From: CBDEUK01 sp965250225
Lineage (GTDB): Bacteria > Pseudomonadota > Gammaproteobacteria > Eutrophobiales > Eutrophobiaceae
Assembly: GCA_965250225.1 (NCBI GenBank)
Contig: CBDFNQ010000026.1
Span: 62,001 to 126,000 of the forward strand
Direction: 5' to 3'
DNA: 64,000 nt
The translations under genes and the position numbers were made by a program. Position 1 is the stretch's first letter, and each line of letters starts with the position of its first letter. The notes below the pieces were generated by a model. That model made no database searches and was not told where the DNA came from. It saw only the letters and a program-made list of their open reading frames with translations. Positions 26,953 to 35,880 of this stretch are shown here, piece by piece.

Positions 26953-27101
26953 GGTATGACGAGAGTGTGTGGATACCGTGGTGCGCGAAGCCTGCCCTTG
27001 GGGTGCAAACCACGGTATGACGGAAGAGCAGGAATGACGATGTTTTAATTCCCGTCATCCCGGCAATGTTTTAGCCGGGATCCACTGTTTAATGATTACC
27101 G
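26953..27101. repeat. Left arm of an inverted repeat bracketing the cyclase gene
   Basis: This 149-bp stretch recurs inverted at 28507-28625. Shared blocks include GGTATGACGAGAGTGTGTGG, GCGCGAAGCCTGCCCTTG, CGATGTTTTA, the palindrome CCCGTCATCCCGGC..GCCGGGATCCA, and TTTAATGATT. The left arm has about 30 extra bases in the middle. RRRPVSS-type hairpins adjoin it on both sides (26935-26960 and 27101-27129). Confidence 0.85.
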
Positions 27102-27150
27102 CTGGATGCCGAATCAAATCCGGCATGACGGGAAAATAACTGAATCAAAT

Positions 27151-28416
27151 ATGTTTCACTTTACTAAAACCACTGCCGTTAAGACCATTCTGATATTTTT
27201 CATCTTCGTGTTGTTCTTCACCAACGCGGTTGGGATATTAGAAATCGGCTGGATCAGCAAACCGGACATATTCATACAAAGCAACCTGGATGATCAAAGT
27301 GACACTGCGTCCATCAGTAATTTACAGGTGTTTGAGTCGGCTGAATTTTATTGGTTAATCATCATCGGTACGGTACTCAGCATTTTATTGCCGTTATTGA
27401 AACCAATTGGCGCATCTGTCTTAACCTTCTTTTGTATGCTGCCACCTTTTCTGCTGGAATATTTCGGACCAACGAGCAACCACTTTTCAACCAGTAACCA
27501 GCCATTGATCCCCATGGAATACACATTACTCATGGTTTTTGTTTTATTTGTGTCAAACGTATTGAGTAGTTATTTCCTGGAGATCCGTGAGAAAAAAATC
27601 TTACTCGACAGATTCAGTTACTTTATTCCTCCTGAGCTTGCAGAACAGATGGGCAATCAAAACAAAGCTATCGATTTAACCGGTGAAGCTCGCAATATGA
27701 CAGTGTTCTTTACTGATCTGATCGATTTTACAAATATCTCTGAACAGTTAAACCCGAAACAACTGACATTATTACTCAATGCCTATTTCACTGAGATGAC
27801 TGAAATTTTATACCAACACGGTGGTACGATTGATAAATACATCGGCGATTCCATCATGGCCTTCTGGAATGCTCCGGTATTGCAAAGCGACCACGCCAAT
27901 CGTGCTATAGCGACCGCTCTGGAAATGCATAAAAAAATAAATGATTTAGGCATACAATTTACTAAAAAAGGTTGGCCTGCACCTAAAATGAGTATCGGTA
28001 TTAATACCGGCTTGATGAATGTTGGTAATATGGGTTCTAAATATCGCATTTCCTATACCGTCATCGGCGATGCGGTGAATCTTGCTTCACGCATTGAATG
28101 TCTAACACGAAAGTATCAAGTGTCTTCCATCGTTTCTGAATCAACCCAAACCGCAGCCAATGATTATTTATTTCGGGAATTGGACAAGGTTAATATACGA
28201 GGCAAGAAACAAAAAATTAAAATTTACGAACCCGTCTGTAAACGTGGGGAAGAAGACGATGAGTTGCTTACAAAACTGAACAATCACAATATCGCATTAC
28301 AATATTATTATGGTCACAATATGACAGAAGCCAGGAAAAAATTTGAAGCACTCTATCTTGAATCTGATGATCTGTATTATTTAACTATGATTGATTTAAT
28401 CGATAAAACTATCTAA
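27151..28416 (+). CDS. Class III adenylate/guanylate cyclase, membrane bound
   Basis: The start at 27151 (MFHFTKTTAVKTILIFF) gives 421 residues; the longer frame reads into a repeat. Two or three transmembrane helices occupy the first 155 residues, with a periplasmic loop. The cyclase domain follows from about residue 175: metal-binding Asp in VFFTDLIDFT, KYIGDSIMAFWNAP with the second Asp, and VIGDAVNLASRIE. The linker RFSYFIPPELAEQMG resembles that of proteobacterial cyclases without CHASE2. The C-terminus (about 375-421) may be helical. It reads against its neighbours, is bracketed by inverted repeats, and separates the ABC ATPase and prepilin genes from the ABC permease, so it looks inserted. 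Confidence 0.88.
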   Translation: MFHFTKTTAVKTILIFFIFVLFFTNAVGILEIGWISKPDIFIQSNLDDQSDTASISNLQVFESAEFYWLIIIGTVLSILLPLLKPIGASVLTFFCMLPPFLLEYFGPTSNHFSTSNQPLIPMEYTLLMVFVLFVSNVLSSYFLEIREKKILLDRFSYFIPPELAEQMGNQNKAIDLTGEARNMTVFFTDLIDFTNISEQLNPKQLTLLLNAYFTEMTEILYQHGGTIDKYIGDSIMAFWNAPVLQSDHANRAIATALEMHKKINDLGIQFTKKGWPAPKMSIGINTGLMNVGNMGSKYRISYTVIGDAVNLASRIECLTRKYQVSSIVSESTQTAANDYLFRELDKVNIRGKKQKIKIYEPVCKRGEEDDELLTKLNNHNIALQYYYGHNMTEARKKFEALYLESDDLYYLTMIDLIDKTI

Positions 28417-28426
28417 TAAAAATCGC

Positions 28427-28838
28427 ACTTACTTAAGCGATATAAAACCGACTATCGTCATACCGGCCCTGGATTAAACACTTCCAGGACAGGCTGCGGT
28501 ACCCAGCGGCAATCATTAAACAATGGATCCCGGCTAAAACATTGCCGGGATGACGGGAGCTAAAACATCGTTATACCGCAAGGGCAGGCTTCGCGCATCC
28601 GGTATCCACACACTCTCGTCATACCGGCGTACGACTCCACGGATGGAGGAGGTAGGGTGAAACATAATCACATGGATGTGATGTAGTAGAGCAATGCAGG
28701 AGCAATTGCCGAGGAGTCCGAACCGAGACCGGTATCCAATGGTAATCATTAAACAGTGGATCCCGGCTAAAACATTGCCGGGATGACGGGAATTAAAACA
28801 TCGTCATACCGGTGACGATGTTTCTGGCTTAAGTAAGT
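28427..28838. repeat. Composite repeat island between inverted ACTTACTTAAGC ends
   Basis: The 12-bp ends ACTTACTTAAGC (28427-28438) and its exact complement (28827-28838) enclose RRRPVSS-type hairpins, the right arm of the cyclase-flanking inverted repeat (28507-28625), a second copy of the CCCGGC/GCCGGG palindrome (about 28757-28795), and three plus-strand hairpins with GGA loops: 28635-28648 (CGGA), 28667-28682 (TGGA) and 28691-28709 (AGGA). No gene lies here. A related island is at 59497-59723. Confidence 0.8.
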
Positions 28839-28856
28839 AGCATTCCTCTCTAACAA

Positions 28857-29582
28857 CTATTGTTTCTTTGCTTCCAATTCTTGTAGTCGCTGCTTCAAAA
28901 AAGACAATTCATGATTGTCTATTATATCACCCGATTCTAACAATCCGCCAATCAATATTTTTGCACTTTCAATTTCATTTAAATCTTCCAGAATGAACAA
29001 TTCCATTTGACGTGCCCATACCGGGGCATTTTCTTTTGACGTATGTTCTCGGATCAATCTGCCGTATTCCAATGCTAAATTCAAATCTTTAAGTTCATAC
29101 TTGGCCACATAGACACAATGTGCCATCCATTGCCAACGCTGATCAGGTCTTTTTAGATAGGACTCTTTTACAAACTCCAGCATGATCCGTTTCTTATCAT
29201 CGTCCAGAACCTTACTATAAAGCCTGCTCGCCGATAATTGTGGATAACTCATATTTTCATCAAGTGACTGGATCACTACAAGCCAGTCTTTAAGCGTATT
29301 GTAATCCAGGTCTTTATAAGGAATGCTAATGCCTGGTTGGTTGTCCTGTGCCTGTAGCCAAAGCATTAATACCTTTGCTGTAAATATCTGATCTGACAAA
29401 CCCGATATTGCCAGATATTTTTCTTCAAAAGGAGCAGTGAGTGGTTTAACAACAGCAGCTACCCCAGACTGGTTTCTATGATAGATAAGCTGTGCAGTAA
29501 AAAATAACAATAAGATGACAATAATATTCTTTGGCACAGATGACACAGGCCGTTCCGATCTCTTCGCCCAAAAAATTTCCAT
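28857..29582 (-). CDS. Membrane-anchored TPR-like protein of the pilus/ABC cluster, unknown function
   Basis: A 241-residue protein with a basic N-terminus, one transmembrane helix (about 19-36, PKNIIVILLLFFTAQLIY) and a helical remainder with repeats reminiscent of TPRs (for example WMAHCVYVAKYELKDLNLALEYGRLIREH). The stop is followed only by repeat DNA. It starts 6 bp after the ABC-2 permease stop codon, so it belongs to that operon and may be an accessory subunit of the exporter. Confidence 0.6.
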   Translation of the reverse strand: MEIFWAKRSERPVSSVPKNIIVILLLFFTAQLIYHRNQSGVAAVVKPLTAPFEEKYLAISGLSDQIFTAKVLMLWLQAQDNQPGISIPYKDLDYNTLKDWLVVIQSLDENMSYPQLSASRLYSKVLDDDKKRIMLEFVKESYLKRPDQRWQWMAHCVYVAKYELKDLNLALEYGRLIREHTSKENAPVWARQMELFILEDLNEIESAKILIGGLLESGDIIDNHELSFLKQRLQELEAKKQ

Positions 29583-29588
29583 TACCCT

Positions 29589-30359
29589 TTAAAACTCCAT
29601 CCGGTATAAATCAAATAAAGCTACCATGGAAATAAACAAAACATAGATAAAACATTGTAATGCGTTATCAAATAATTGTTCTGGCTGAAACTGGTCATAG
29701 ATAAGCCAGGCAGTTTGTGAGAACTCATTGAGCGTCGGCAGAATATATGCAATGGCATCCAGCACAAATTGTATGATTTTGCTTGAATAGGTATTCGTTT
29801 CCAGGATTGGACTGTTACTGATCAACTGAATCGTCGCCATATTTCTTGCCAGAAGATAGAACGCCATCACAGAAACAAATGAAATAGCAATGTGTTTAAA
29901 GGTTAAAAAAAACAACAGGCTTACTGCAACGACAATCAACAGCTCAAGATAAAACGACAGTGACCAGAACAATACTGTATTAAACGGTAAATACAACAGC
30001 AAGAGAATCCCCACACACAGCATCGCAAACAACGCAACACCTGAAAAAGCCAGCAGTTTTCCCAGATAATACGAATAGCGCTTTAGCGAATGCGAAAACA
30101 GATGCAACATAATTTTGTCATCAAATTCCCTGGCCACGCTTGTCATGACAAAAAGACTGACCAGAACCACTGAAAACAATCGCGCCGTAAATGCAATCCA
30201 GGATACAGAAATTTCACGACTTTCTGTCAGTGCTAATTCAGACAAAAACTCCGCCAGACCAAATAATATCGCCAGTCCTATCACCAAAAACAACAGAATT
30301 TTATTGCGTAAGGCTTCTATAAAGGTAAATTTTGCAATGGTTATGCTAGCTGTTTTCAT
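29589..30359 (-). CDS. ABC-2 type transporter permease
   Basis: A 256-residue membrane protein with six hydrophobic segments. The N-terminus, TIAKFTFIEALRNKILLFLVIGLAIL, and VAREFDDKIMLHLFSHSLKRYSYYLGKLLAF are the pattern of ABC-2 permeases of the NosY/CcmB-like type. It lacks an adjacent ATPase; the ATPase at 25111-25848, also minus strand, is the obvious partner once the cyclase and repeats are discounted. A GGGTCAG palindrome and an RRRPVSS hairpin lie in its upstream region. Confidence 0.8.
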   Translation of the reverse strand: MKTASITIAKFTFIEALRNKILLFLVIGLAILFGLAEFLSELALTESREISVSWIAFTARLFSVVLVSLFVMTSVAREFDDKIMLHLFSHSLKRYSYYLGKLLAFSGVALFAMLCVGILLLLYLPFNTVLFWSLSFYLELLIVVAVSLLFFLTFKHIAISFVSVMAFYLLARNMATIQLISNSPILETNTYSSKIIQFVLDAIAYILPTLNEFSQTAWLIYDQFQPEQLFDNALQCFIYVLFISMVALFDLYRMEF

Positions 30360-30397
30360 ACAAATACCCTGATAACTAAAAAATACCCACCGAATCC

Positions 30398-30457
30398 GTC
30401 ATACCGGCCCCCGAGCCGGTATCCAGTTTTTACTTGGGTCAGGTTTAGACCTGACCC
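30398..30457. repeat. RRRPVSS hairpin plus GGGTCAG palindrome
   Basis: GTCATACCGGC..GCCGGTATCCAG at 30398-30426 is followed by GGGTCAGGT-TTAG-ACCTGACCC at 30436-30457. The two occupy the shared upstream region of the permease (minus) and the histidine kinase (plus). Confidence 0.85.
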
Positions 30458-30513
30458 CTATCCCAACAAATAAACTAGACATCGAATTCATTACACTATT
30501 AAATCATAACTAT

Positions 30514-32184
30514 ATGGGATTTCTAAAAAAAATAAACAAAGAAAAGCTCAGCATCATTTGCCTGTTTTTCATGCTGGAGTTGCTCCACCTTGCCCTCTGG
30601 TTCGATTTTGGCAGTTTGCTTTCGCGTTCGCTCTTTCTAGCACACTTTGGTTTTTTCCTGATGTGGCAACCGGTATGGCAACAAAATAAAAAATTCTCAC
30701 TCATTGATAGTGCTTTATTCATATCATTAATATTGGTTTCAGTCTTCTATATGAACCTCTGGTTAGTTCTTGCCTGGTTGATCATGTTGGTCGGTTTTAT
30801 TGTGGGTATTTTTAAGCAAAAACGATCTGAACTGATCATTTATATGTTTACCCTGGTATTTCTCATCTCAGAAATCTTGATCGGCTGTAACACACAAATT
30901 TTTGAAATTGAACTCAGCCTGGTTGAAAACAGAATATTCATCTATGGAATGTTATATCCCCCGTTGATTCTATTTTTATTTACACCAGAAAATAATCAGG
31001 GCAACCTCTCCGTTGACTTACTCGGGGCTATTAGTAGTTCATTACTCGTTAGCCTGATATCTTTGGGTAGCCTGTTGATTATGTACCATAACGGCACAGA
31101 TTATTTTGCTGCTCTGGTCCAAAATATATTAGCTATCTCACTGTGCTTAATTTTAATCAGTTGGCTTCTTTCACCAAAGCTAGGTTTTAGCGGCTTATCA
31201 CAACTTTGGTATCAATCATTATTAAACCTCGGGACACCATTTGAAACCTGGCTGAATCAACTATACCTGATCAATCAGGAAATCGATTGTCCCAAATCAT
31301 TCATTGAACAAGCCATGAGAGAGTTAGTCGCAGTATCGTGGATCTCTGGCATCAAATGGGAATTAACAAATAACAAAGATGAGTTTGGTACGATAAATAA
31401 ATTATTCATACCGGTTAAAATTAATGACCTGAATGTCACCATTTACACACATATTCGTGCCGGTGGCGCACTCATATTACATTCACGTTTATTGGTGCAG
31501 CTGATTGAAAATATGTACACCGCAAAACTACATGAACAAAAACTTGCCCAACAAGCCCATCTAAAAAATGTTCATGAAACCGGGGCGCGCATCACACACG
31601 ACATCAAAAACCTTCTGCAATCGTTGAATACCATGACCAATGTCTATTCAAAACCGTCACTGGATGATGCTAAAAAAGAACAGTTACTGACAAAACAAAT
31701 TCCGAATGTGTCTCAACGTCTACAATTGGCACTTAATAAACTACAAACACCTGTATCCGATACTGAATTAGTTTTATCATTTTCACAATGGCATAAAAAA
31801 CTTAAAGAACGCATCGATTCTAATACAATCAATATCAGTGCTGAAATCGAATCAGACCAGGATATACCTTTTGATCTTTTCGACAGTGTGATTGATAACC
31901 TGTTGGAAAATTGTCATCACAAACAACAACTCGATGACAGTGTTAGTGTTCAGATCTTACTCATTAGCAACAGCAATGCATTAGAAATTCATGTGATAGA
32001 TTCTGGATCATCAATTCCTAAAGACATAGAACAGAAATTGTTTAACGAAATTACACCGTCCCAAAGTGGACTGGGAATAGGTTTATATCAAGCGGCAAAA
32101 CAGGCGGAGATTAATGGATACGAACTCAAGCTGTTAAATAATAAAGATGGCTGTATTGAATTTGTTTTGTCGAAAAAATTGTAA
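30514..32184 (+). CDS. Membrane sensor histidine kinase, PrsK-like
   Basis: A 556-residue kinase. The first 235 residues hold seven or eight transmembrane helices, then a GAF-like region, then the H-box ARITHDIKNLLQSLNT with His362, the N-box DNLLENCHHKQQ and the G-box GLGIGLYQAAKQA. The HDLKN/HDIKN-type H-box and many-helix N-terminus resemble PrsK of exopolysaccharide/PEP-CTERM systems, whose partner PrsR is a sigma-54 regulator like the one at 46005-47417. No response regulator is adjacent. It is the only plus-strand gene besides the cyclase within the pilus locus. Partnership is inference. Confidence 0.8.
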   Translation: MGFLKKINKEKLSIICLFFMLELLHLALWFDFGSLLSRSLFLAHFGFFLMWQPVWQQNKKFSLIDSALFISLILVSVFYMNLWLVLAWLIMLVGFIVGIFKQKRSELIIYMFTLVFLISEILIGCNTQIFEIELSLVENRIFIYGMLYPPLILFLFTPENNQGNLSVDLLGAISSSLLVSLISLGSLLIMYHNGTDYFAALVQNILAISLCLILISWLLSPKLGFSGLSQLWYQSLLNLGTPFETWLNQLYLINQEIDCPKSFIEQAMRELVAVSWISGIKWELTNNKDEFGTINKLFIPVKINDLNVTIYTHIRAGGALILHSRLLVQLIENMYTAKLHEQKLAQQAHLKNVHETGARITHDIKNLLQSLNTMTNVYSKPSLDDAKKEQLLTKQIPNVSQRLQLALNKLQTPVSDTELVLSFSQWHKKLKERIDSNTINISAEIESDQDIPFDLFDSVIDNLLENCHHKQQLDDSVSVQILLISNSNALEIHVIDSGSSIPKDIEQKLFNEITPSQSGLGIGLYQAAKQAEINGYELKLLNNKDGCIEFVLSKKL

Positions 32185-32204
32185 CAAATATTACGGCAAA
32201 TTAA

Positions 32205-33068
32205 TTAAGGTAACTTACCGGCTTGTACAAGTTTATTTTTTAGAATCTGTGGTGAAATCCAGATAAGCTGGTCATCCAAACCTCGTGCACTAATTCCTGC
32301 CGCAACTGCTCCTCCAGGAGCAACTGGGGAGCCTGGATTAATAAAATTAGTAGAGACAAAGATACCATCCTGATTATTATTCTCAGTTTCTGAACAAAGA
32401 AATACTGGAAGTGGATCTATCAAACCGGTGCCTGGATTAACCGTTCTAGTGATATTTTCCCCATGTGAAATGATTACTGCAAACACATTTTGAGCAACCG
32501 TATTTGGAACGGGAGGAGGACAAGCAGCACCGGCATCTTGAATCTGTATATTACCTACAGCGCAAATATCAATAGTGGTTAAATTTTCACCGAATCCAGT
32601 GCAATTTGCACCGTTTATACCAAAAGTCCCATTTGGCACAATATCCGCAACATAATCCATGACAGCATACGTATACCAACTTTCCCAAGCATCAAATTGT
32701 TCAACCCCAATCGTTGCCCATGGTATGTTTCCTTCTAAAATATTGTTACCACCAGCTGCAACTGGATCAACAGCACAATCACTTCCAATTAGATCCTCTA
32801 CACCATCATTTAGTGTATTTCCCGCCCCTGGACAAAATCCAACACCAGCTCTACAATCCGGACAAGGCAATCGACCATTAGTTACCGCAAATCCGTACAA
32901 AGCTTCTTCAATATTTTTCAGTTCATCCTCAGTTTCTACCCTTCTTTCCTGTTTAATACCTTCTCTCAATGGCACCAATAAACCGGCTAACAAAAGTCCG
33001 ATAATGACTAAAACCACGGTCATTTCAACCAGGGTAAAACCTAATAATTTATTTGATAATTTTTTCAT
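32205..33068 (-). CDS. Type IV prepilin-like protein (minor pilin)
   Basis: A 287-residue protein with signal MKKLSNKLLG followed by FTLVEMTVVLVIIGLLLAG: cleavage after Gly10, Phe at +1, Glu at +5. The ectodomain contains YGFAVTNGRLPCPDC and several Cys residues, so disulfides are likely. The larger gene just upstream, 5 bp away, has the same GYAVS..YLPCPD motif, so the two are a related minor-pilin pair. It converges on the histidine kinase gene. Confidence 0.85.
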   Translation of the reverse strand: MKKLSNKLLGFTLVEMTVVLVIIGLLLAGLLVPLREGIKQERRVETEDELKNIEEALYGFAVTNGRLPCPDCRAGVGFCPGAGNTLNDGVEDLIGSDCAVDPVAAGGNNILEGNIPWATIGVEQFDAWESWYTYAVMDYVADIVPNGTFGINGANCTGFGENLTTIDICAVGNIQIQDAGAACPPPVPNTVAQNVFAVIISHGENITRTVNPGTGLIDPLPVFLCSETENNNQDGIFVSTNFINPGSPVAPGGAVAAGISARGLDDQLIWISPQILKNKLVQAGKLP

Positions 33069-33073
33069 TTCGA

Positions 33074-35122
33074 CTATGGGTTATTGTTTGTTTGAATAAT
33101 ACGGATTTGATCATCATAAACACCAAGATTAAATAATTGTTGATCAAAAATTTCATCATCATCTATACCATCAAGATTCACATCTATTACTCCCTCAAAA
33201 TAATCCGATATCAGACCAGTCGGTCGATTTCCAGTAATATCTTGGCCAGCTATGCTGACTACAGCTCTTGCTTGTGTATTTGTCTGGCCAATAGCGCCTC
33301 CTTGGGTTGAAGTTAATGTTAAACAATTGGCATTACAAACACTGATATCATCTCCCCCAGGTGCAAAAGGGTTGGTTATTCCTGGTTGAGGTTCAACAGC
33401 AGGATAGGCAACATAAACTAATTGATGCCAGTTGCTATTGATAAACCAAGGCGGTAACTCAGGCGCAACATCCCCTGCAGTTATATAATTACCATCCCCA
33501 TCTATATCAACTCCAGTCGCATCGATTTCATATGGTAAAGTCGTTATATAATTACCCGTAGTCGCTCCGTTCAAGCTAATAGTCTTACTATCGATTGTTA
33601 AGGGTGGAGCTGCAATTGGTATACAAAGTGGTGCTGTATTTGGGTCTTGCCCAGTCATAGTATCGGTAATAGTTACCAGAGGATTAACAATTGGAAATGC
33701 CAGAGGCAATGGCAACGTAAGGGCAACATCTCTAGCCCTTCTAATTCCTGGAGCGGGGACATTAATGGCCGACATAAAACCATTACCCAAATAATTATTT
33801 ATTGAATTCAATGTATAAGTCCGTGTGCATGTTCCGTTACACCCGTTAACAGGACATGCATTAGGAGCGGTGGTAATACTAAATACTATAGGTGGAGCAG
33901 CACAATTCATATCATTTCTATTTGTCCAGGTACAAATTTGTGGTGCAGGTGGTCTTATAACAGGAATAATCCCAAATATAAGGTCATTACAGTTCCAGTT
34001 TTCCATACAATTAGGTGATATTGTATTTTGTGATACCCCAGGTCCCGGCGTTATATCTGCAATAATTCCTGTGCCGGCATTAATATTCCATGAATAACTA
34101 ATTTCATTGACTGCAGCAGTAAAACTGTTATTTGGGCCCGATGCTACCAATGCGCTCCAATGTAATGGCAAATGCCCAGCTACTGTTCCGGGTACTCCAT
34201 TAAAAACTGAAACCAAAAATGGATCAGCAAAAGGAGATAACCACGGATATGCCCTAAGACCAGGGGCAGGTACAGGAGAAGGGGCTACAGAAAATTCTGA
34301 ATTCCGGTAATTCTCAACTGCTTCTGCTACCTCACCCAACACTCTTTGTTCAACCGCCGCCATTAATTCCTGGCGAGTAATTGCAATCACTCGATCATTA
34401 AAATTTGAAGAATTAGCTAATACGTTACTCGATTCAAAATCTGGAGTAATATCCCAGTTAACACCCTCAAGATAATTCCTTACTAATGTATTACTAACAT
34501 CTCGAGCTTGCCTACCACCTGGATTATTTAAAGGCGTATCTAGCGCTGCTCCAGGAGCAATAATGACAGCAACAATTGGGTTTGGATTCGCATCAATAGT
34601 AAGCGGAAATAAAAATGGGGCATCGCTATTTAAGCCGTTTGGATTGGTGCCAAGAGCATTAATTGGATTATGTCGAAAATCGTTTGCTAATGCATACCAT
34701 AAAACTTCTCCACTTCCATCAAATGGATCTGGCATACCTATTGTCAAATATGGTAACCGACCAATACTGGTACCACCTCCAAAAGAACAAGTGCCTCCAT
34801 TTGGTGGAAATGCATTTACACCCATTAGACCGGAACCAGCTGTACCTGGAGCATCTCTATCTGGACACGGTAAATACCCTGGACCTGGCCTGGGAGGTAT
34901 AACACTTATTTCGGGATAAGAAACCGCATAACCAATCAATGCTTCTTTCGCTCGCTTTAATGATTCGTAGGTTTTCTCAATATCTTCCCGATCACGGACT
35001 TTGGCATTCAGTTTGGAGATTAGCAGAAAAGATGAACCGACGATCATGAGTAACACAAACGCTATCAAGGCAGCGCCTTGTTGGGATTTGAAGCGTTTGT
35101 GCATGTTAGGCATCTTCTGCAT
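33074..35122 (-). CDS. Large PilX/GspK-like prepilin with a 640-residue ectodomain
   Basis: A 682-residue protein with a type IV pilin-like N-terminus: KSQQG then AALIAFVLLMIVGSSFLLIS, i.e. no Glu at +5, as in PilX and GspK tip subunits. The ectodomain is rich in Pro, Asn, Gly and Thr, has GYAVSYPEISVIPPRPGPGYLPCPDRDAPG near the start (written in parts), a Cys cluster CPVNGCNGTC, and a DATGVDIDGDGNYITAGD segment that looks like a Ca-binding loop, repeated as DVNLDGIDDDE near the end. Starts at 35113 and 35104 are possible too. It is far bigger than usual pilins and could be a pilus tip or adhesin. Confidence 0.75.
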   Translation of the reverse strand: MQKMPNMHKRFKSQQGAALIAFVLLMIVGSSFLLISKLNAKVRDREDIEKTYESLKRAKEALIGYAVSYPEISVIPPRPGPGYLPCPDRDAPGTAGSGLMGVNAFPPNGGTCSFGGGTSIGRLPYLTIGMPDPFDGSGEVLWYALANDFRHNPINALGTNPNGLNSDAPFLFPLTIDANPNPIVAVIIAPGAALDTPLNNPGGRQARDVSNTLVRNYLEGVNWDITPDFESSNVLANSSNFNDRVIAITRQELMAAVEQRVLGEVAEAVENYRNSEFSVAPSPVPAPGLRAYPWLSPFADPFLVSVFNGVPGTVAGHLPLHWSALVASGPNNSFTAAVNEISYSWNINAGTGIIADITPGPGVSQNTISPNCMENWNCNDLIFGIIPVIRPPAPQICTWTNRNDMNCAAPPIVFSITTAPNACPVNGCNGTCTRTYTLNSINNYLGNGFMSAINVPAPGIRRARDVALTLPLPLAFPIVNPLVTITDTMTGQDPNTAPLCIPIAAPPLTIDSKTISLNGATTGNYITTLPYEIDATGVDIDGDGNYITAGDVAPELPPWFINSNWHQLVYVAYPAVEPQPGITNPFAPGGDDISVCNANCLTLTSTQGGAIGQTNTQARAVVSIAGQDITGNRPTGLISDYFEGVIDVNLDGIDDDEIFDQQLFNLGVYDDQIRIIQTNNNP

Positions 35123-35274
35123 TTACAACCTGTTGATGTTCTATGCCAGTGCAGAGCACTGAGCGGTGTTAATAAAAAATTCTATTAGTACTGGGCAAGG
35201 ATTGTTCCAGACAATCCTATTGCATTTCCGCCATCCTTGGCGGTCATTCCGGCGTTCGCCACAATGACAGGTGT
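35123..35274. repeat. Short repeat patch with two minus-strand GGA-loop hairpins
   Basis: 35198-35218: stem AGGATTGT/ACAATCCT, loop TCCAG. 35228-35243: stem CCGCCA/TGGCGG, loop TCCT (AGGA on the minus strand, which is the coding strand here). A half RRRPVSS-type repeat (GTCATTCCGGCG) follows. It separates the mshK-like gene from the large prepilin gene. Confidence 0.65.
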
Positions 35275-35736
35275 TTACTCTTCCAGTTCCCCGGTTGGTA
35301 CAACGTACTCTGGCTGGTAGGTTTCGCCAACCCTGAGTGTAATGTTAGTTACGTTATCCGGTAGTTTGACCTTAACACTGTCTTTTTTAATGTCGCGTGT
35401 TTTGACTGTGATCATTTCGTTTTCAAAGCCGCCTTCAAAAGTATTGCTCTCATTGATCCAGGCTGTGTTACTGCCTGTGTTTCGATACACAACACCTTTC
35501 AGATTTAGTGGTTCTTCCAGAACAGGAATTTCCTCAATAATCTCTACTGTGTCTTCTACCGGCTCAACAACTTCAACCGGCCTGTAGACGACAGGTTCAG
35601 TTGTTGAGTATCTCAATTTTTCCAACATGGCGCGTTGTGCAGGTGTTGTGAATAAGCGACCTAAGTCTTCTGCGGAAGCGTTGAAGCTTGTCAGCATAAG
35701 TACGCATAGAGTAAGGATGAGGATACTCAGCAACAT
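35275..35736 (-). CDS. mshK: MshK-like pilus accessory protein
   Basis: The start at 35736 (MLLSILILTLCVLMLTSFNASAEDLGRLF) gives 153 residues with a signal peptide. The body has RLFTTPAQRAMLEKLRY and LKGVVYRNTGSNTAWINE, the pattern of MSHA biogenesis MshK-like and PilP-related proteins. The open frame continues upstream for 47 codons, but those codons are an RRRPVSS palindromic repeat, so they are not part of the ancestral gene. Position after mshJ homologue and near prepilin genes supports the call. Confidence 0.7.
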   Translation of the reverse strand: MLLSILILTLCVLMLTSFNASAEDLGRLFTTPAQRAMLEKLRYSTTEPVVYRPVEVVEPVEDTVEIIEEIPVLEEPLNLKGVVYRNTGSNTAWINESNTFEGGFENEMITVKTRDIKKDSVKVKLPDNVTNITLRVGETYQPEYVVPTGELEE

Positions 35737-35776
35737 GCGTTTACTGTTATTTTTATGATCTACTTCTATTATCCAA

Positions 35777-35803
35777 CTGGATACCGGCCTACGCCGGTAT
35801 GAC
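35777..35803. repeat. RRRPVSS-type palindrome fused in frame upstream of mshK
   Basis: CTGGATACCGG..CCGGTATGAC hairpin. In the mshK frame it reads SYRRRPVSSW, the textbook translation of this repeat, and leaves the frame open through to an ATG at 35877. Confidence 0.85.
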
Positions 35804-35880
35804 GGTTTCGATGGATCGGTATCATCATCCATTTTTCGCGAGAATGACGGATTGTTCAATAATTTGAATTTGTTCATTTA

